Source of the DNA: Inia geoffrensis
Lineage: Eukaryota > Chordata > Mammalia > Artiodactyla > Iniidae
Reading direction: 5' to 3'
Assembly (NCBI GenBank): GCA_036417435.1
Contig: CM070900.1
Location: 31,659,496 to 31,723,495, forward strand
Length of the DNA stretch: 64,000 nt
Shown here: in pieces, positions 1 through 13,331 of the stretch
Layout: every line of letters begins with the position of its first letter
Position numbering within the stretch: position 1 is the first letter of the stretch
Made by a program: the position numbers and the translations under genes
The notes under the pieces: generated by a model
What the model saw: the letters and a program-made list of their open reading frames with translations, nothing else
Database searches by the model: none
Told to the model about the DNA's origin: nothing

Positions 1-2059
1 AATTAGCTGCATATATTTCTCCTTAGAGTATGAAATACCAAGCAAGTAAACAACCCACCCACATCTTCTGTTTTATGTTAAAGAATATTGTGCTAACCTA
101 CAAGGGGTAGGGAGTGAAATAAACATTATTACTGCTTATTAAGTCTAATCTACCTACTCATTTTCTGGCTGCCTCCATTTCTTTTGCTCTATAAAAGTCA
201 TATTTCTGTGAATTTACATATGCTTAACTTTCTGCAATTACTTTTACAAAGGAATGCTATAGTTTTACATTTTACCTAAAACAGAAACAACAGAAAATTA
301 AATTTGGTGCCTGTGCAGTTGAAGCCCTATTTTTATTAGAGGGAAGATGCAAATTACAATAGTTAAGTGCAGTTAAATTACGTTAATCTAAACTTTATCA
401 GAAAGAAAATGTGTTAAAAATTTCAAAAAATACGTTGTGAATCAACTTTGGAATACAGAATTCCTCAATCTAAAATAGTAGATTATATACCCCAAAATTA
501 GGAATACAACTGTTTCTGCTTGCAACATTATTTTCAGTTTATTCAAGCAAAGATAAATTGTTTTAATCTTTTAAAAATTAATACCATGCATACGACAGCT
601 CGTTTATTCATTTCTTCCTGCCTCTTTTCTTTAATTTCCTGAAAGACTTGTCTCAATGTTTAAGACATCATTTCAGGAGTAGAAAGTCATTAATACACCC
701 AGGGCCAGTTCTGGCAGGCATTCTGACAATAATTGCTAATTTTTTTTTTTTTTTTGAACTCTCACTATCGTCTAGGTCTTCGTCAAGTTTTGTACATGTA
801 AGAACAGTTGCTAAAATGTTTGCGTCCTCACTCAGTTCATCTGAGGCCCTAACACCTTAAGTGCCTTCCACTTTCTGATGTGATATGCTACATGTCCAAG
901 GCAGGACTTACAAAGGAGGTATCTGAAAATCTGTTATGTGCTCTTCAGTTGGCCCCGACCCTCAGACTATAAAGGAGGAGTAGTGAGGAACAGCTCTAGG
1001 AAGACCATTCCCAGTGATTCATGGACCCAATACAACTCAGTGTGATTGAGGAGAAGGTACTGACCAGAGAAAATTATGTACTTCCTCTAGACTTTGAGAA
1101 AAATGGTGGAGCAGTGTCACTTCGCACTTGAAGTACATGTATTGGTCCTTGAAATAATGTCAGCCTGTGGTTGCCCAAGATTCTGACCTGGAAGGATATC
1201 TTGAAGACTGAGGCAGCCTCAACAAAAAGAGTCTGGTTCATGGGCAGAAACAGATTATGTGGGTCCTGGACCATGGGGTAGGAGGCACTATGAAAAACAG
1301 TATAAAGGATATCTTAGTTCCGAAAATTAACAAATCACAACCTTGTAGACATATTGCTAAGTTCCCTCTCAGGTCTTTGGATGGAGCTTGTGCACATATA
1401 GGTCCCTGAGTTTAACTTCCATTAGCTTTAGGAAACCTGCATTGGAGCTAGAACTTCAGATGAGTAGGCTCAGGAGAAATTATAATCAGCTGGAGAATTA
1501 CTCACTCACTTCATGGTATCTCCAAAGAATCCACAAAATAAAATATGAAAGATACAGATAAATTTGCTTTCTGAGGAGGTACCTAAAGAGCTCCATTATG
1601 AATCCTACTATGTAATTCCTCTTAGTATTAGTATTTTACAGAAAGGGAATCCAGAAAGTTAAAACAACTTAAGTTTACAAAGTCATAGGGGGTAAATGAG
1701 GATTTGTATACATGACTGGTTGACCTCAGAATGAGCAGTTGGAATATTTTTAATCATCATGTTACACTAAGTTAATAAAGCCAGTGTTCTCCATAAGCCC
1801 AAAGGTCTGACTAGAACCTAAATTTTGACTCTCTTGAACCTGCTCCCTCGCTCTTAACCTTGACCTATGAACCATCATAATCTCAGTTTTACCTGTGTTT
1901 CTATTCTTGCCTCTCAACTCCAAACCACCCTTTACACCTTGTACTTCTGCCAAAAGGACTATGGCCAAGTCCTTCACCTGAAACACCCTAAAGCTAATTG
2001 TTTTTAAACTTTGCAACCTGAATTTTAAATAATAAAAATTTAAATAAACAACATTCCAC
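1..2059. other. Unassigned AT-rich non-coding DNA
   Basis: I see no recognisable gene or repeat family here. There is a T-run near 741-755. A 37-codon frame starts at the ATG at 1021 and stops after residues ending VSLRT; it matches nothing I recognise. The longer minus-strand frames at 1074-1274 and 1762-2016 are equally unassigned and show no domain, signal peptide or splice context. Confidence 0.5.
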
Positions 2060-2330
2060 TTATAATATATTCAACAGGCTCTTGTACAATATTCATTTAT
2101 ACAATAATACAGACACATATTAACAGATTTCTATATACAAAGCACTATGCTTGAGCTCTAAAAAGGGAACACAGGTGATGCGAGTTTAGGGGACAGTGAA
2201 AGTAAACAGTTACGAGGCAACAGGACTGGTTAGATGGGAAGGAAGACTTTGTGTACTGTGTGAATGTTGGTTAAACAGAGTCTGGAGAGACTAGGGCCTA
2301 AATAATACATGATATGGTCCATGGGGCAAT
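2060..2330 (-). repeat. Possible L2 3'-end fragment (antisense)
   Basis: The stretch around 2130-2180 reads like the degenerate antisense end of L2, of the type 'caaagcactatgcttgagct', followed by a weakly L2-like interior. Divergence is high and the boundaries are approximate, so this could be another ancient repeat. Confidence 0.3.
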
Positions 2331-2705
2331 TTCTAATCGAAACACTCAATCACCTTTTAACACATTCCTAAGATATGAATCCTGAGCATAACTTCCAAAC
2401 TGTGGCTCTGTGAAATGGACAGACATTAGCAGACTTGTGGGGTTTTATTTGTTTCTTTGTTTTCTCTTTACCCTGCTTGACACTGCCATCTTTCACCTAA
2501 ACAAACTCCTATAAGCTGGAGAGGGAGTTGAGTTGGAGTACAGCATAAAAGGGTTATGCTCAGAAGTTTTGTATCCTGTAGGACACGTAGAGTTAGTTGG
2601 GGAGTAGGATAAAACTCCCTGATAGTTTTGAGAATTTAAGAGTAGAGATGAGTCATGCTTCACCTCTTGTGGGGCACACAACCCACAGAGTCCCCCATGC
2701 ATTCA

Positions 2706-3298
2706 GGATATGAGAAAAAAGGACATGGAAGCAACCTAAATGTCCATCAAAAGAGGAAAGGATAAAGAAGATATGGTCCATATATACAATGGAATATTAT
2801 TCAGCCATAAAAAGGAAAAAATAATGACATTTGCAGCAACATGGATGGACCTAGAGATTGTCATACTGAGTGAAGTAAGACAGATGCAGAAAAACAAATA
2901 TCATATATCGCTTATACTGTATGTGGAATCTAAAAAAAAAAGGGTACAAATGAACTTATTTGCAAAACAGAAGTAGAGTCACAGATGTATAAAACAAACT
3001 TATGGTTACCAGGGGATAAAGAGGGAAAGGATAACTTGGGAGATTGGGACTGACACAGACACACCACTATGTATAAAATAGATAACTAATAAGAACTTGC
3101 CATATAGCACAGGAAACTCTATTCTATACTCTGTAATGTCCTACATGGGAAAATAATCTAAAAAACAAACAAAAAAAGAGTAGATATATGTATATGTATA
3201 ATTGATTCACTTTGCTGTACACCTGAAACACAACATTGTAAATCAACTATACTCCGAAAAAAATTAAATCAACTATACTCCAATAAAAAAAGAAAAAA
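2706..3298 (+). mobile_element. L1 (LINE-1) 3' end, 5'-truncated, sense
   Basis: This is the last part of L1 ORF2 plus the 3'UTR. The region at about 2790-2935 encodes the ORF2 C-terminal tail (recognisable pieces FAATWMDLEIVILSEV and NKYHIS), broken by small indels. The UTR then includes the typical 'atagcacaggaaactctatt' stretch and 'ttgctgtacacctgaaaca', ending in an A-rich tail. The end is unusual: the terminal 'aatcaactatactcc' motif plus A-rich tail occurs twice in tandem (3241-3266 and 3267-3292). A 10-base match, 'actgccatct', lies at 3301-3310 directly after the tail and at 2482-2491 upstream; it may be the target duplication, in which case 2492-2705 is also part of the insertion. 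Confidence 0.9.
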
Positions 3299-5089
3299 GA
3301 ACTGCCATCTAAAGAACCCAAGAGAGTCTTTCATAACCTACATGTAAACCCAGTATGCTTCAGTGAGCAGCTTTTTTTGTTTCCTGTGTGGTTTTGAACA
3401 GCATGGAAGGTTGCGTTATACCAAACAGATCTTAGACTGGGGCAAGGAGATTGATCCTCCGATGCTGGAGTGGACAGCAGGGCTAGTGACCAAGTGGGGA
3501 CGTGGACTCCTTGGCAGCAGATATCATCCTTTCATAATCAGACAAAACAAAGACCTAGTGGGTGAGTTACATCATGGGGGATAAAAAAGTGGTGCTGGGA
3601 CCTTCCTTCAGGCCATAGCATTGTGCAAGTCATGGAAACACTACCACCCCACCCATCTTGGGGTTGAAATGCCATCTCATGGAAGAGAAGATGAGAACAG
3701 AAAAATTGAGAGCAGGCTATGATGGGGTTTAAACCTAAAACAACTGAGAAAAAAATGGACTAAATTAAATTTTCTGATATCACACAGAATGATTAATTTG
3801 AATTATAAGGAAAAAAATTAAAGAAAATGACATTTCCATTGCACCTGAATTTGTTCCCTGAAAATATCATATTTGCTAAAGGAGCTTATCAACTTTCATG
3901 TAATTGATCTATGGCTCAAGTTCATTCTTTTCATGGAGTGACTGAATATTCATGAAACTGCAGTTATACTCTAATTATGATTCTCTATCAGTATTTGAAA
4001 TCCTGACTAGACAGCCACCCACATATTCCCAAGGGAACGGGAGCTATGTACCCATTTGAAAACATTAGCTGGTCTTAATACACTAAGCCTTAGGAAATGC
4101 ATCCTTAACTCAAGGGGAAATTCACAGGAAAGCTGGTGCCCAAGCACCGCGTTGGTAAAAACTCTTCTGAGGATTTAAGTGACCTATAACTTCACAATGA
4201 TATACTTTTTTCTAAAAGAACAGACTCTTATTCTAAATATTTGGCTTCACCTAGAGCAGTTAGATGCCATTTGATTAACATAAAATGTCTACAGCTGAAA
4301 ATCTGTTGAGAAGTCAAGTTAGTTCCAGCTATGTATTTTTTTTTAATCCTGGGAGAAAACTTTACTATCTTTTCCAAAGTGAAATTCCATTTATAAATAT
4401 TAAATAATTAAACAATCTACATTGCTATATACATTCTATGATGAAATGCAGGTAGAGGTGGGAGGTAAAGAGGTGTTAATTGATTAAAAACATTAGTTTT
4501 ATATGAATGATGGCAGAGGATGTCAAAGCTTAGTTCTACTAAAAGATTCAGTGCCAAATTATACACTGCATTAAACATAAGAAGCATTAAAAATTAATAG
4601 CAACTCAGCATTAAGTCCTGATTATGTTGTCAATGAAGATGGTAATTGGGAAGGTTTGAAATAAAATTTGCAATAAAGGAAAGAATTTAATTACTTCAAG
4701 TGTTTTTATGATATTGTGATTTTGCTTAAACTTTTATTTTAAATTACTTTACATTAATCACTATTTGCCAAAGAAATGGGACAGGTAGAAAATGCAAATG
4801 GAATGTAGTTACATTTTATCCAGAATTTCTGGAAAAAAATGTACTGTCAATACAGACACATTAGGTACACATTAGGTACAATGTAAGGGTTGACTTCACT
4901 TTTCATTTTTCTCAGAATCATTGACCATGACTGGTTGTCTTCCTGCAATGATCTGGAATGGTTGTTTCTAGGCCTTCTCCACAGTTGTTCTTTTGCTAGT
5001 TCCTTTAAATAGCACCCTGATCATACCTCTCATCTTCAACCTTCTGCAAAATTCTTATCAAATTCAGTAAAGCATCAAGTATTGCATTG
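3299..5089. other. Unassigned AT-rich DNA
   Basis: I see no gene or assignable repeat. The 73-residue plus-strand frame at 3363-3584 has no family signature. The rest is AT-rich with short homopolymer runs. Confidence 0.45.
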
Positions 5090-5748
5090 GTACCATTCTC
5101 TCTGTTCTCTTTCTAGGACTACAATTATATGCATGCTAGAAATTTTCACTGCGTCCTGTTGCCATTTTCCTTTCTTTGCTTCAAAATCATTATTCTAATT
5201 CACTAGTTATCTCTTCTGCAAGTTTAATCTCCCATTTTATTAAGTTCTTAATTTCAGCTATATTTTTATATATAAAATTTCAATTTGATTTTTTTTTCTT
5301 TTTGTGGATTCCTGTCAGCTATTTTTCTTTAAAATGTGAATAACAGTTACTGTAAATCCAACGTCTGATAACTTCAATACATGCAACACCTGTGGTCCTA
5401 TTACTATTGCCACTTCTTTTTTTTCCTCTCTTGATTTTTGCTTATTTTTTCATTGTCTTCTGACATGAATGATAATTTTTCATTGAATATGGCCATTGTG
5501 TATAAAAAACTATAGAGGTAATTTGAGGCTCTGGATATCTTTCTCAAGGAAAGATTTAATTTTGCTTTGTTATTGTAGGGGCAGGCTTTTTCTTGTCTTA
5601 GCTTTTAACTATAACAGAGCTGGCTTTTACTCTTTTGGAGGACTAATTTATTTCCTGTTTGCTCTTTCTCATGGCACTTAGCTCTTTAGGGTCCTAATGG
5701 AAATCTGAGGTTGCTTTGATATTATCCTAATGTCGTCAAATAGATTGT

Positions 5749-5760
<12 letters not shown>
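5090..5760 (-). mobile_element. Old L1 (L1M-type) 5'/ORF1-region fragment, antisense
   Basis: Read on the plus strand, this follows the reverse complement of old mammalian L1 5' sequence: 'ggactacaattatatgcatg', then 'gagttcttaatttcagctat'-like text near 5240, 'aatttcaatttgatt' near 5280, and the stretch about 5330-5540 that ends with 'aatttgaggctctggat'. Many substitutions and gaps show an ancient copy. Family by eye only; edges uncertain. Confidence 0.6.

Positions 5761-5797
<37 letters not shown>
5752..5797. repeat. (TG)23 microsatellite
   Basis: An uninterrupted TG dinucleotide tract of about 46 bases, followed by catgcaca. It has Z-DNA-forming potential and is likely polymorphic in length. 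Confidence 0.98.
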
Positions 5798-5798
<1 letters not shown>

Positions 5799-8700
5799 AT
5801 GCACAGCTTTTCTCATTGCTCTGGATAGAAGGCTTGTTCTTCAAAAACTTAAGCCAGCATTGCTGGAAGTAGAACTGTTACTACTCTGAGAGCCAATTCT
5901 TTCAATATATATTTTTTTTAATTTTTACTTTTGGCTTGTTTACAAGCTAGAAAGTTTTAAAGAGCTTTTCTTTATTCCTTTTCTTCTGATATTTCCTAGT
6001 AATATGCTTTGACATAAGTCTTTTTCAATTCATGTCCTTTGGAAGTGACAAATTGTATTTTATTATTATTGTTAATTTACTTCATTCTGTTTCCTAATAG
6101 GAATTCCTTTCAACTGGACATTGGCTCTCTTTGTTAAACTTTTCATTTCATAGCATTTTCCCCCTTTTGCTCTCTTTTATTTAGTTATATTTTTGTCTTT
6201 GGAGTTCTATTTTTTGAGAAATTTATCCATTTTTCCTTCTTTTTATTCATTTTATTATGCGTATGCTATTATTTTTACTTGTATGGGCTCTCCCATACAA
6301 GTATTCTTTTTAATATATTTGTTTATATTTTTTTTCTATTTGTTTTTACGCAACAGTTTTGCCGTGTGTTTATATTTTTTTATATTCTATTTGTTTTTAT
6401 GCAACAGTATTGGTGTTTTTTTTCTGAGTAAACTCAATATAGCAACTTTGGAGTATTCAGTTTCCCTGTATTATTTATTTCCTTCAAATTATTTGAATTA
6501 GTTTTTCCCGCTTTTTTTCAAATAGGAAGTTTCCTCAAATACCTTTGATTATTGATGGTTTATTCACATTGAACAGTGAGAAACTATATAAAAGGTTGAT
6601 TGTTCGATGCGTAGGAACATGCTTTGCTTATTGTCATGGCTTCAGAGTGGGTGCATGACCACTTTTGGGGGAATTCTCCAAACTTTGATATCTGAAAATG
6701 TTTTATATGGGGTTTCTCAACTTCCACAGAGAGAACAGTACAATATCCTTCCTTAGCATTAGAGATGTGGGTGCCAGTGCTCTGAGAGACCCCTGTGCTT
6801 AGAGGGCTTTCCTTGGTTGAAGTCCTCCTCTCATGCTTTGGATTGCCTAGGGCCAGAAGCATCATCCAGGCAGGTTTGGGGGTGGGCAGGGTTCTGAGAA
6901 CTTGACCTTAGACCTGTACTCTATCAGTCCACTTTGGGGCACTTTTTTCACCCCACCCATGTGAGTTCAACCAGACATCCTGAGGACATCCAGGACTCAA
7001 GTCTATGGGGTCATCTCAGGGCCCCTTGGCTGACTCCAGTTCCAGGAGGGCAGCCTGGTAAGTGAATCACTTCCACTGACCAACAAAATATTTATTTTAC
7101 AGAATCATGAGAATTTGGGCCACTGGAATGCTGCTGACATACTGATTTGGGGTGATCCTAACCCATGTCATACTGGATGAGGTCAGCTCTCTTGGCTATC
7201 AATGGTTTAATCACTGACCTGTGAGCTTGAGCATGTGTTGTCTATTACCTGTCCATATTCCCAACAGAGTGCTACCTCTGAGCTATAGTCCCCAATGACA
7301 GTGGGGCGGCAGTAGGTTTTATTTTATTCACACTTTGCCAGCGACATCAACACCACTGTAGAACCTACACAACATGACAGGTGGTCTTCTAAGAGTGTGT
7401 ATCCCTATCTCCTTCTAAAACTTTTAAGACCATCGTTCCACAGCCCAATGGACGCTTACAGTCAATGTTTTCTTTTGCCTGTGTCTTATATGGTGAAGTT
7501 GTACTCTCTTAATTTGGTCTTCAGACATGTTGGACAAAGGACAAACATTCTTTGTGTGAATGGAACAGCTTTGCTCACTCTGCCCATAGGCCCCTTTCCA
7601 ACCCTCCCTGGCAGTAGTGGTGTGGAAGGTAGGGGCGTCAGCAACACTCCAGTGCAGTGATTATAGCCTGAAATGCCCAAGAGAAGACATAGTTGAAAAG
7701 TGTGTTGTTTTATATTTACGTTATAAAATTCTAAATGGCAAATCTAACATGAGGAGGAAAAAACATCATTCGCAGTTTCCTATATAATGTAGGGGAGACC
7801 TGCATTTTCGTTCATCATCAACAAAACACAATTACAGCCTTTGAGAGAGCCATTAGAAGCCAATATTCATGAGCAGCCTAATGGATGATTCAGTGTCATG
7901 AGGAATGATTTAACCTTAATAATATAAATTGTATTAGGTAACTTCAGAGGTAAGAAGATTTATAACGTTTTTATACTGTTTGAATACAAAGGGTTTCTGA
8001 AGAATCATAGCATTGGGAGTAATAACAGGTTTACCACCTTTTCCTCTCAGTGAGAGAGATAAAATTACTCAGGAATGACATATCTGACAGTCTAGAACAT
8101 GAATAGTCTCTACACTTGAAGAGGAAAAGGTGGTACCGGAATACCATGAAGAATCTTCACGTGCACTGATTAGAGAACAGGTTCATTTCCTTTCCACTCT
8201 TGGTGTCTAAACAAAGAACTGGCAAAGGAGGTCTGAATTATCTCAAAAGAACAGACTGATGCCAGCCACTGGGTTCCAGAGGTTGTCTCCTTCTAATAAG
8301 GTCTCTTTTCTAACCAAAGGCCTTCCATTGTCCCCAATCTATAAGTAAGTTAAGCATCACCTGGGCAAGTCCCCTCTCTACAGGCACACTGGCCATCTAT
8401 GCCTGGACTAAACTAAATAATTTAACATGATGCATGCACTCTACTTCTCTGTTTGTAGGTTTCTCCCAATAAACCTTGCCTGGCATTTGTGGTATGTATC
8501 TGTAACTCCCTTGCTTGACAACATGCTCATCCATGTGATTAATACATAATATGCTTTGGTATCTATACCATTGTCAAATTATTGTTCAATTTAAATTATG
8601 TCACCTTAAGTTCATAAATGGAGTGGTTATCTCCCTCATTAGAGATAATCAATTGATGCAATGTTTAGATTGTAAACTACACAGGGCAAGGATAAAGAAA

Positions 8701-9187
8701 TTCAATATATAAATGCCCCAACTATAATATGATAATAGTAACACTCAACTAAAAGATAAATGAGCTAAAATAAATGAACTAAGAGATTTAAAAACATATG
8801 AGGCAGGATTTAAAAACTGTGTGTATTAGGTAAAGAATAAAATATGTATTTTATTGCAGATCTAAAATACTGATTTTCACTTAACTTTCAAATTCTTAAA
8901 TAAGTCACTTTATTTTAAATATTTCATAATTAAAAATGAGTGGTTTCTATAATTTCTTATAAAAAACTTATTAAGTAAATGTTTTCAAATATAGAGGCTG
9001 ATAAGAGAGGGTAGACTTCTTTCCCTTAAATGTAATTTAACTCAGTAACCTGTTTTCATTCTCCTATTTTTCACATCTTACATCTGATCAATGGCATTTT
9101 TCAAGTTCTATTTGTAAGGTAAAGTGAAGTAAATTGTAGGGCAAGTATCTCAATAAAGGTGAACCCTGATACACAGTGGATCTTAGC
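5798..9187. other. Unassigned DNA upstream of the first long L1
   Basis: 6180-6500 is very T-rich with repeated 'tttgtttttatgcaacagt'-like pieces (about 6338-6357 and 6388-6407). 6600-7670 is less AT-rich than its surroundings and contains frames on both strands (6584-6865 minus, 7397-7660 plus), but none shows a domain or a plausible exon structure. 7700-9187 is AT-rich. I assign no gene or repeat family. Confidence 0.4.
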
Positions 9188-9427
9188 ATTTTATTTTAAA
9201 ATGTATATTCTTCTTCATATTCTTTTCCATTCTGGTTTACCACAGGATATTGAATATAGTTCCCTGTGCTATATAGTAGGACCTGTTGCTTATCCATCCT
9301 ATATATACAAGTTAGCATCTGCTAATCCCAAGCTCCCAATCCTTCCCTCTCCCACCCCCCATGACAAGTGTGTTTTCTCTATGTGAGTCTGTTTCCATTT
9401 TGTACATATGTTAATCTGTGTTGCATT

Positions 9428-9578
9428 TTAGATTCCACATATAAATGATATCATATGGTGTTTGTCTTCTTTCTGAGTTACTTTGCTTAGTATGATAATC
9501 TCTAGGTCCATCTCTGTTGCTGCAAATGGCATTATTCCATTCTTTTTGATGGCTGAGTAATATTCCATTGTGCGTATA

Positions 9579-9611
<33 letters not shown>

Positions 9612-12600
9612 TCTTTATTCATTTGTCTGTCAAAGGACATTTAGGTTGTTTCCATGTGTTAGCTATTGCAAACAGTGCCGCTATGAACACAGGAGTGCAT
9701 GTATCTTTTCAAATTATGGTTTTATCTGGGTATATGCCCAGGAATGGGATTGCTAGATCATATGGTAACTCTATTTTTAGTTTTTTGAGGAACCTCCATA
9801 CTGTTTGCCATAATGGCTACACCAATTTACATTCCCACCAACAGCGTAAGAGGATTTCCTTTTCTCTACACCGTCTCCAACATTTATTATTTGTAGACTT
9901 TTTTAATGATAGCTATTCTGATTGGTGTGATTTGCATTTCTCTAATAATTAGCAATGATGAGCATCTTTTCATGTGCCTATTGGCCATATGTGTATCTTC
10001 TTTGGAGAAATGTCTGTTTAGGTCTTCTGCCCATTTTTCTATTGGGTTGTTTTGTTGTTGTTGTTGTTATTGAGTTGTATGAGCTGTTTGCATATTTTGG
10101 AAATGAAACCCTTATTGGTTGCATCATTTGCAAATATTTTCTCCCAGTCTGTAGGTTGTCTTTTCATTTTGTTTATGGTTTCCTTTGCTGTACAGAAGCT
10201 TGTACGTTTGATTAGGTCCCATTTATTTTCGCTTTTATTTCTATTGCCTTGGAAGCCTGACCAAAGAAAACATTGGTACGATTTATGTCAGGTGTTTTGC
10301 CTATGATCTCTTCTAGGAGTTTTATGGTGTCAGGTCTTTAATTTTTTAACCCATTTTGAGTTTATTTTTGTATATGGTGTGAGGAAGTGTTCTAACTTCA
10401 CTAATTTAATGAGGCTGTCCAACTTTCCCAATACAACTTGCTAGAGTGTCTGTCTTTTCCCCATTGTACATTTTTGCCTCCTTTGTCAGACAGTGACTGT
10501 CCATAGGTGTGAAGGTTTATTTCTGGACTTTCTATTCTGTTCCATTGATCCATATGTCTGTTTTTGTGCCAATATCACGCTATTTTGATTACTGTAGGTT
10601 TGTAGTATTGTCTGAAGTCTGGGAGGGTTATGCCTCCTGCTTTGTTCTTTTTCTTCAGAATTGCTTTGTCAATTCTGTGTCTTTTATGATTCCATATAAA
10701 TTTTAGAGTTATTTGTTCTAGTTCTGTGAAAAATGTCATGGGTAATTTGATAGAGATCTCATTAAATCTGCAGATTGTTTTGGATAGTATGGCCATTTTA
10801 ACAATATTAATTCTTCTAATCCAAGAGCATGGGATATCTTTCCATCTCTTTGAATCATCTTCAATTTCCTTTATTAATGTTTTGTAGTTCTCAGCATATG
10901 TCTTCTAACTCCTTGGTGAGGTTTATTACTAAGTGTTTTATTTTATTTTTGCTGTGATTTTAAAAGGGATTGTTTGTTTGCATTGCCTTTCTGATATTTC
11001 ATTGTTAGTATAAATAAATGGAACCGATTTCTGTATGTTAGTCTTGTATCCTGCTACCTTGCTGAATTGATTGGTTCTAGTAGTTTTTGTGTGGAGTCTT
11101 TAGGGTTTTCTATATATAGTATCATGACATCTGCATACAATGATAGTTTTACCTCTTCTTTTCCAACTTGGATACCTTTTATTTCTTTTTCTTGTCTGAT
11201 TGCTGTGGCTAGGACTTCCAACACTATGTTGAAGAGAAGTGGTGAGAGTGGGCATCCTTGTCTTATTCCAGATTTTAGTGGGAAGGCTTTCAGCTTTTCA
11301 CTGTTAGATATTATACTGGCTGTGGTTTGCCATAAGTAGCTTTTATTATCTTGAGATATGTTCCCTCTATACCCATTTTGGTAGGAGTTTTTATCATGAA
11401 TGAATGTTAGATTTTACTGAATGCTTTTTCTGCACTGTTGAGATGATCATGTGGTTTTTGTCTTTTCTTTTGTGGATGAGCTGTATCACACTGACTGATC
11501 TGAATATGCTGAACCATCCTTGTGACCCAGGGATGAATCCAACTTGGTCAGGGCATATGATCTTTTTATGTGTTGTTGGATTCAGTTTGCTAATATTTTG
11601 TTGAGAATTTCTGCATGTATAGTCATCAAAGATACTGGCCTGTAATTTTCTTTTTTGCTAGTGTCTTTGTCTAGTTTTGGTATCAGGGTAATGGTGGCTT
11701 CACTGACTGTCTTTGGAAGTATTCCTTCCTCGTCAGTCTTTTGGAAGAGTTTGAGAAGGATCAGTCTAAGCTCTTCCTTGTATGTTTTGTAGAATTTGCC
11801 TGTGAAGCCATATGGCCCTGGACTTTTGTTTGTAGGGAGTTTTTTGTTTGTTTTTGTTTTGTTTTGTTTTACAGATTCTATTTCACTTCTGGTGATTGGT
11901 CTGTTCATGTTACCTATTTCTTCTTGATTCAGTTTTGGTCAGCTGTATGTTTTTGGAAAGTTGTCCATTTCTTCTAAGTTGTTGAATTTGTTGGCATATA
12001 ATTGTTCATAGTATTCTCTTATTTTTGTGTGTGTATATTTCTGCAGTATCAGTTGTGATTTCTCCTCTTTCATTTCTTATTTTGTTTATTTAGGTCTTCT
12101 CTTTTTTCTTCTTGGTGAGCCTGCTCAGAGGTTTGTCAATTTTGTTTACCCTTTCAAATCACCAGCTCTTCGTTTTATTGATTTTTTTTATTGTTTTTTT
12201 TTAAATCTCTATTTTATTTATTTCCTTTCTGATCTTTATTACCCCCTTCCTTTACTGACTCTACGTTTTGTTTGTTCTTCTTTTCCTAATTATTTTAGGT
12301 AGTGGGTTAGATTGTTTTGAGATTTTTCTTTTTCCTTAAAGAAGTCCTATATAACTATGAACTTCGCTTTTGCTGCATCCCATAGATTCTGCATGGTTGT
12401 GTTTTCATTGTAACTTGCCTCAAGGTATTTTTAATTTCTCCTTTGATTTCATTGTTTACCCATTAGTTTTTTAGTAGCATGCTGTTTGTCTCCAAGTGAT
12501 TTTCTTTTTTTTTTCTCATTTCTTTTTCTGTAGTTGATTTCTAGTTTCATGCTGTTGTGGTCAGAAAAGATACGTGAAATAATTTCTATTCTCTTTAAAC

Positions 12601-13272
12601 TTGTTGAGGCTTGTTTTTTGCCCTAGTACGTGGTCAATCCTGGAGAATGTTCCATGTTCACTTGAAAAGAATGTGTATTCTGCTTCTTTTTGGATGTAAT
12701 GTCCTGAAAATGTTAATTGAGTCTAACTGTTCTATTATATCATTTAGGATCTCTGTTTCCTCATTGATTTTCTGTCTCAAAGATCTGTCCATTGATGTGA
12801 GTGGAGTGTTAAAGGCTCCTACTATTATTGTATCCCCATTAATTTCTCCCTTTATGTCTGTTTTTTTTTTACTTGTTTTATGTATTTGGGTGCTCCTATA
12901 CTGGTGTATATATGTTAATGAGTGTAATGTCCTCTCCTTGTACTGATCATGTTATCATTATATAGTGTCCTCTTTATCTTTCTTTATAGTATTTGTTTTA
13001 AAGTCTATTTTGTCTGATATGAGTCTTGCAACCCCTGCTTTCTTGTCATTTCCATTTGCATGAAATATCTTTTTTCATTCCCTCACTTTGAATCTATATG
13101 TATCCTTTGCCATAAATTGGTTCTCTTGTAGGCAGCATATTGTAGGCTCTTGTTTTTGTTTTGTTTAATTTTTTAATAATTTTTAATTCAATCTGCCACA
13201 CTGTGTCTTGATTGGAGCATTTAATCCATTGACATTTAAGATAATTGTTGATAGATATGGATTTATTGCCAT
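9428..13272 (-). pseudogene. L1 ORF2 (endonuclease-reverse transcriptase), decayed
   Basis: ORF2 normally makes an endonuclease, a reverse transcriptase and a C-terminal cysteine-rich region. The start is marked by the minus-strand Met at 13272, followed by LNVNGLNAPIK, the conserved N-terminus; the frame is lost about 29 codons in. The RT domain is recognisable at 11582-11908 ([17 protein letters not shown], then YRPVSLM). The catalytic FADD motif is changed to YADV (11126-11137), so the second aspartate is a valine. Further pieces are at 10575-10796 ([24 protein letters not shown]) and the C-terminus at 9428-9640 ([10 protein letters not shown], ending ISFICGI). The span of about 3.85 kb fits a full-length ORF2, but it cannot encode an active protein. 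Confidence 0.9.
9576..9611. repeat. TG/TA simple repeat inside L1
   Basis: A 'tatatgtgtgtg...tatatata' tract lies inside the ORF2 C-terminal remnant. It has expanded at a place where intact L1 copies have a short TA/TG-containing stretch. Confidence 0.85.
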
Positions 13273-13331
13273 TTTAAACCTTGTTTTCCCATTGATTTTA
13301 TATTTCCTTTTTGCCCCTTTCTTTTTCTTTT

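Noticed and set aside
3363..3584. 73-codon frame after the L1 tail
   Set aside because: No domain, no start or splice context, and similar lengths occur by chance.
7060..7110. Splice-acceptor-like 'tttattttacag' at about 7090-7101 followed by an ATG
   Set aside because: Isolated motif; the following frame closes at once and no donor or partner exon is recognisable.
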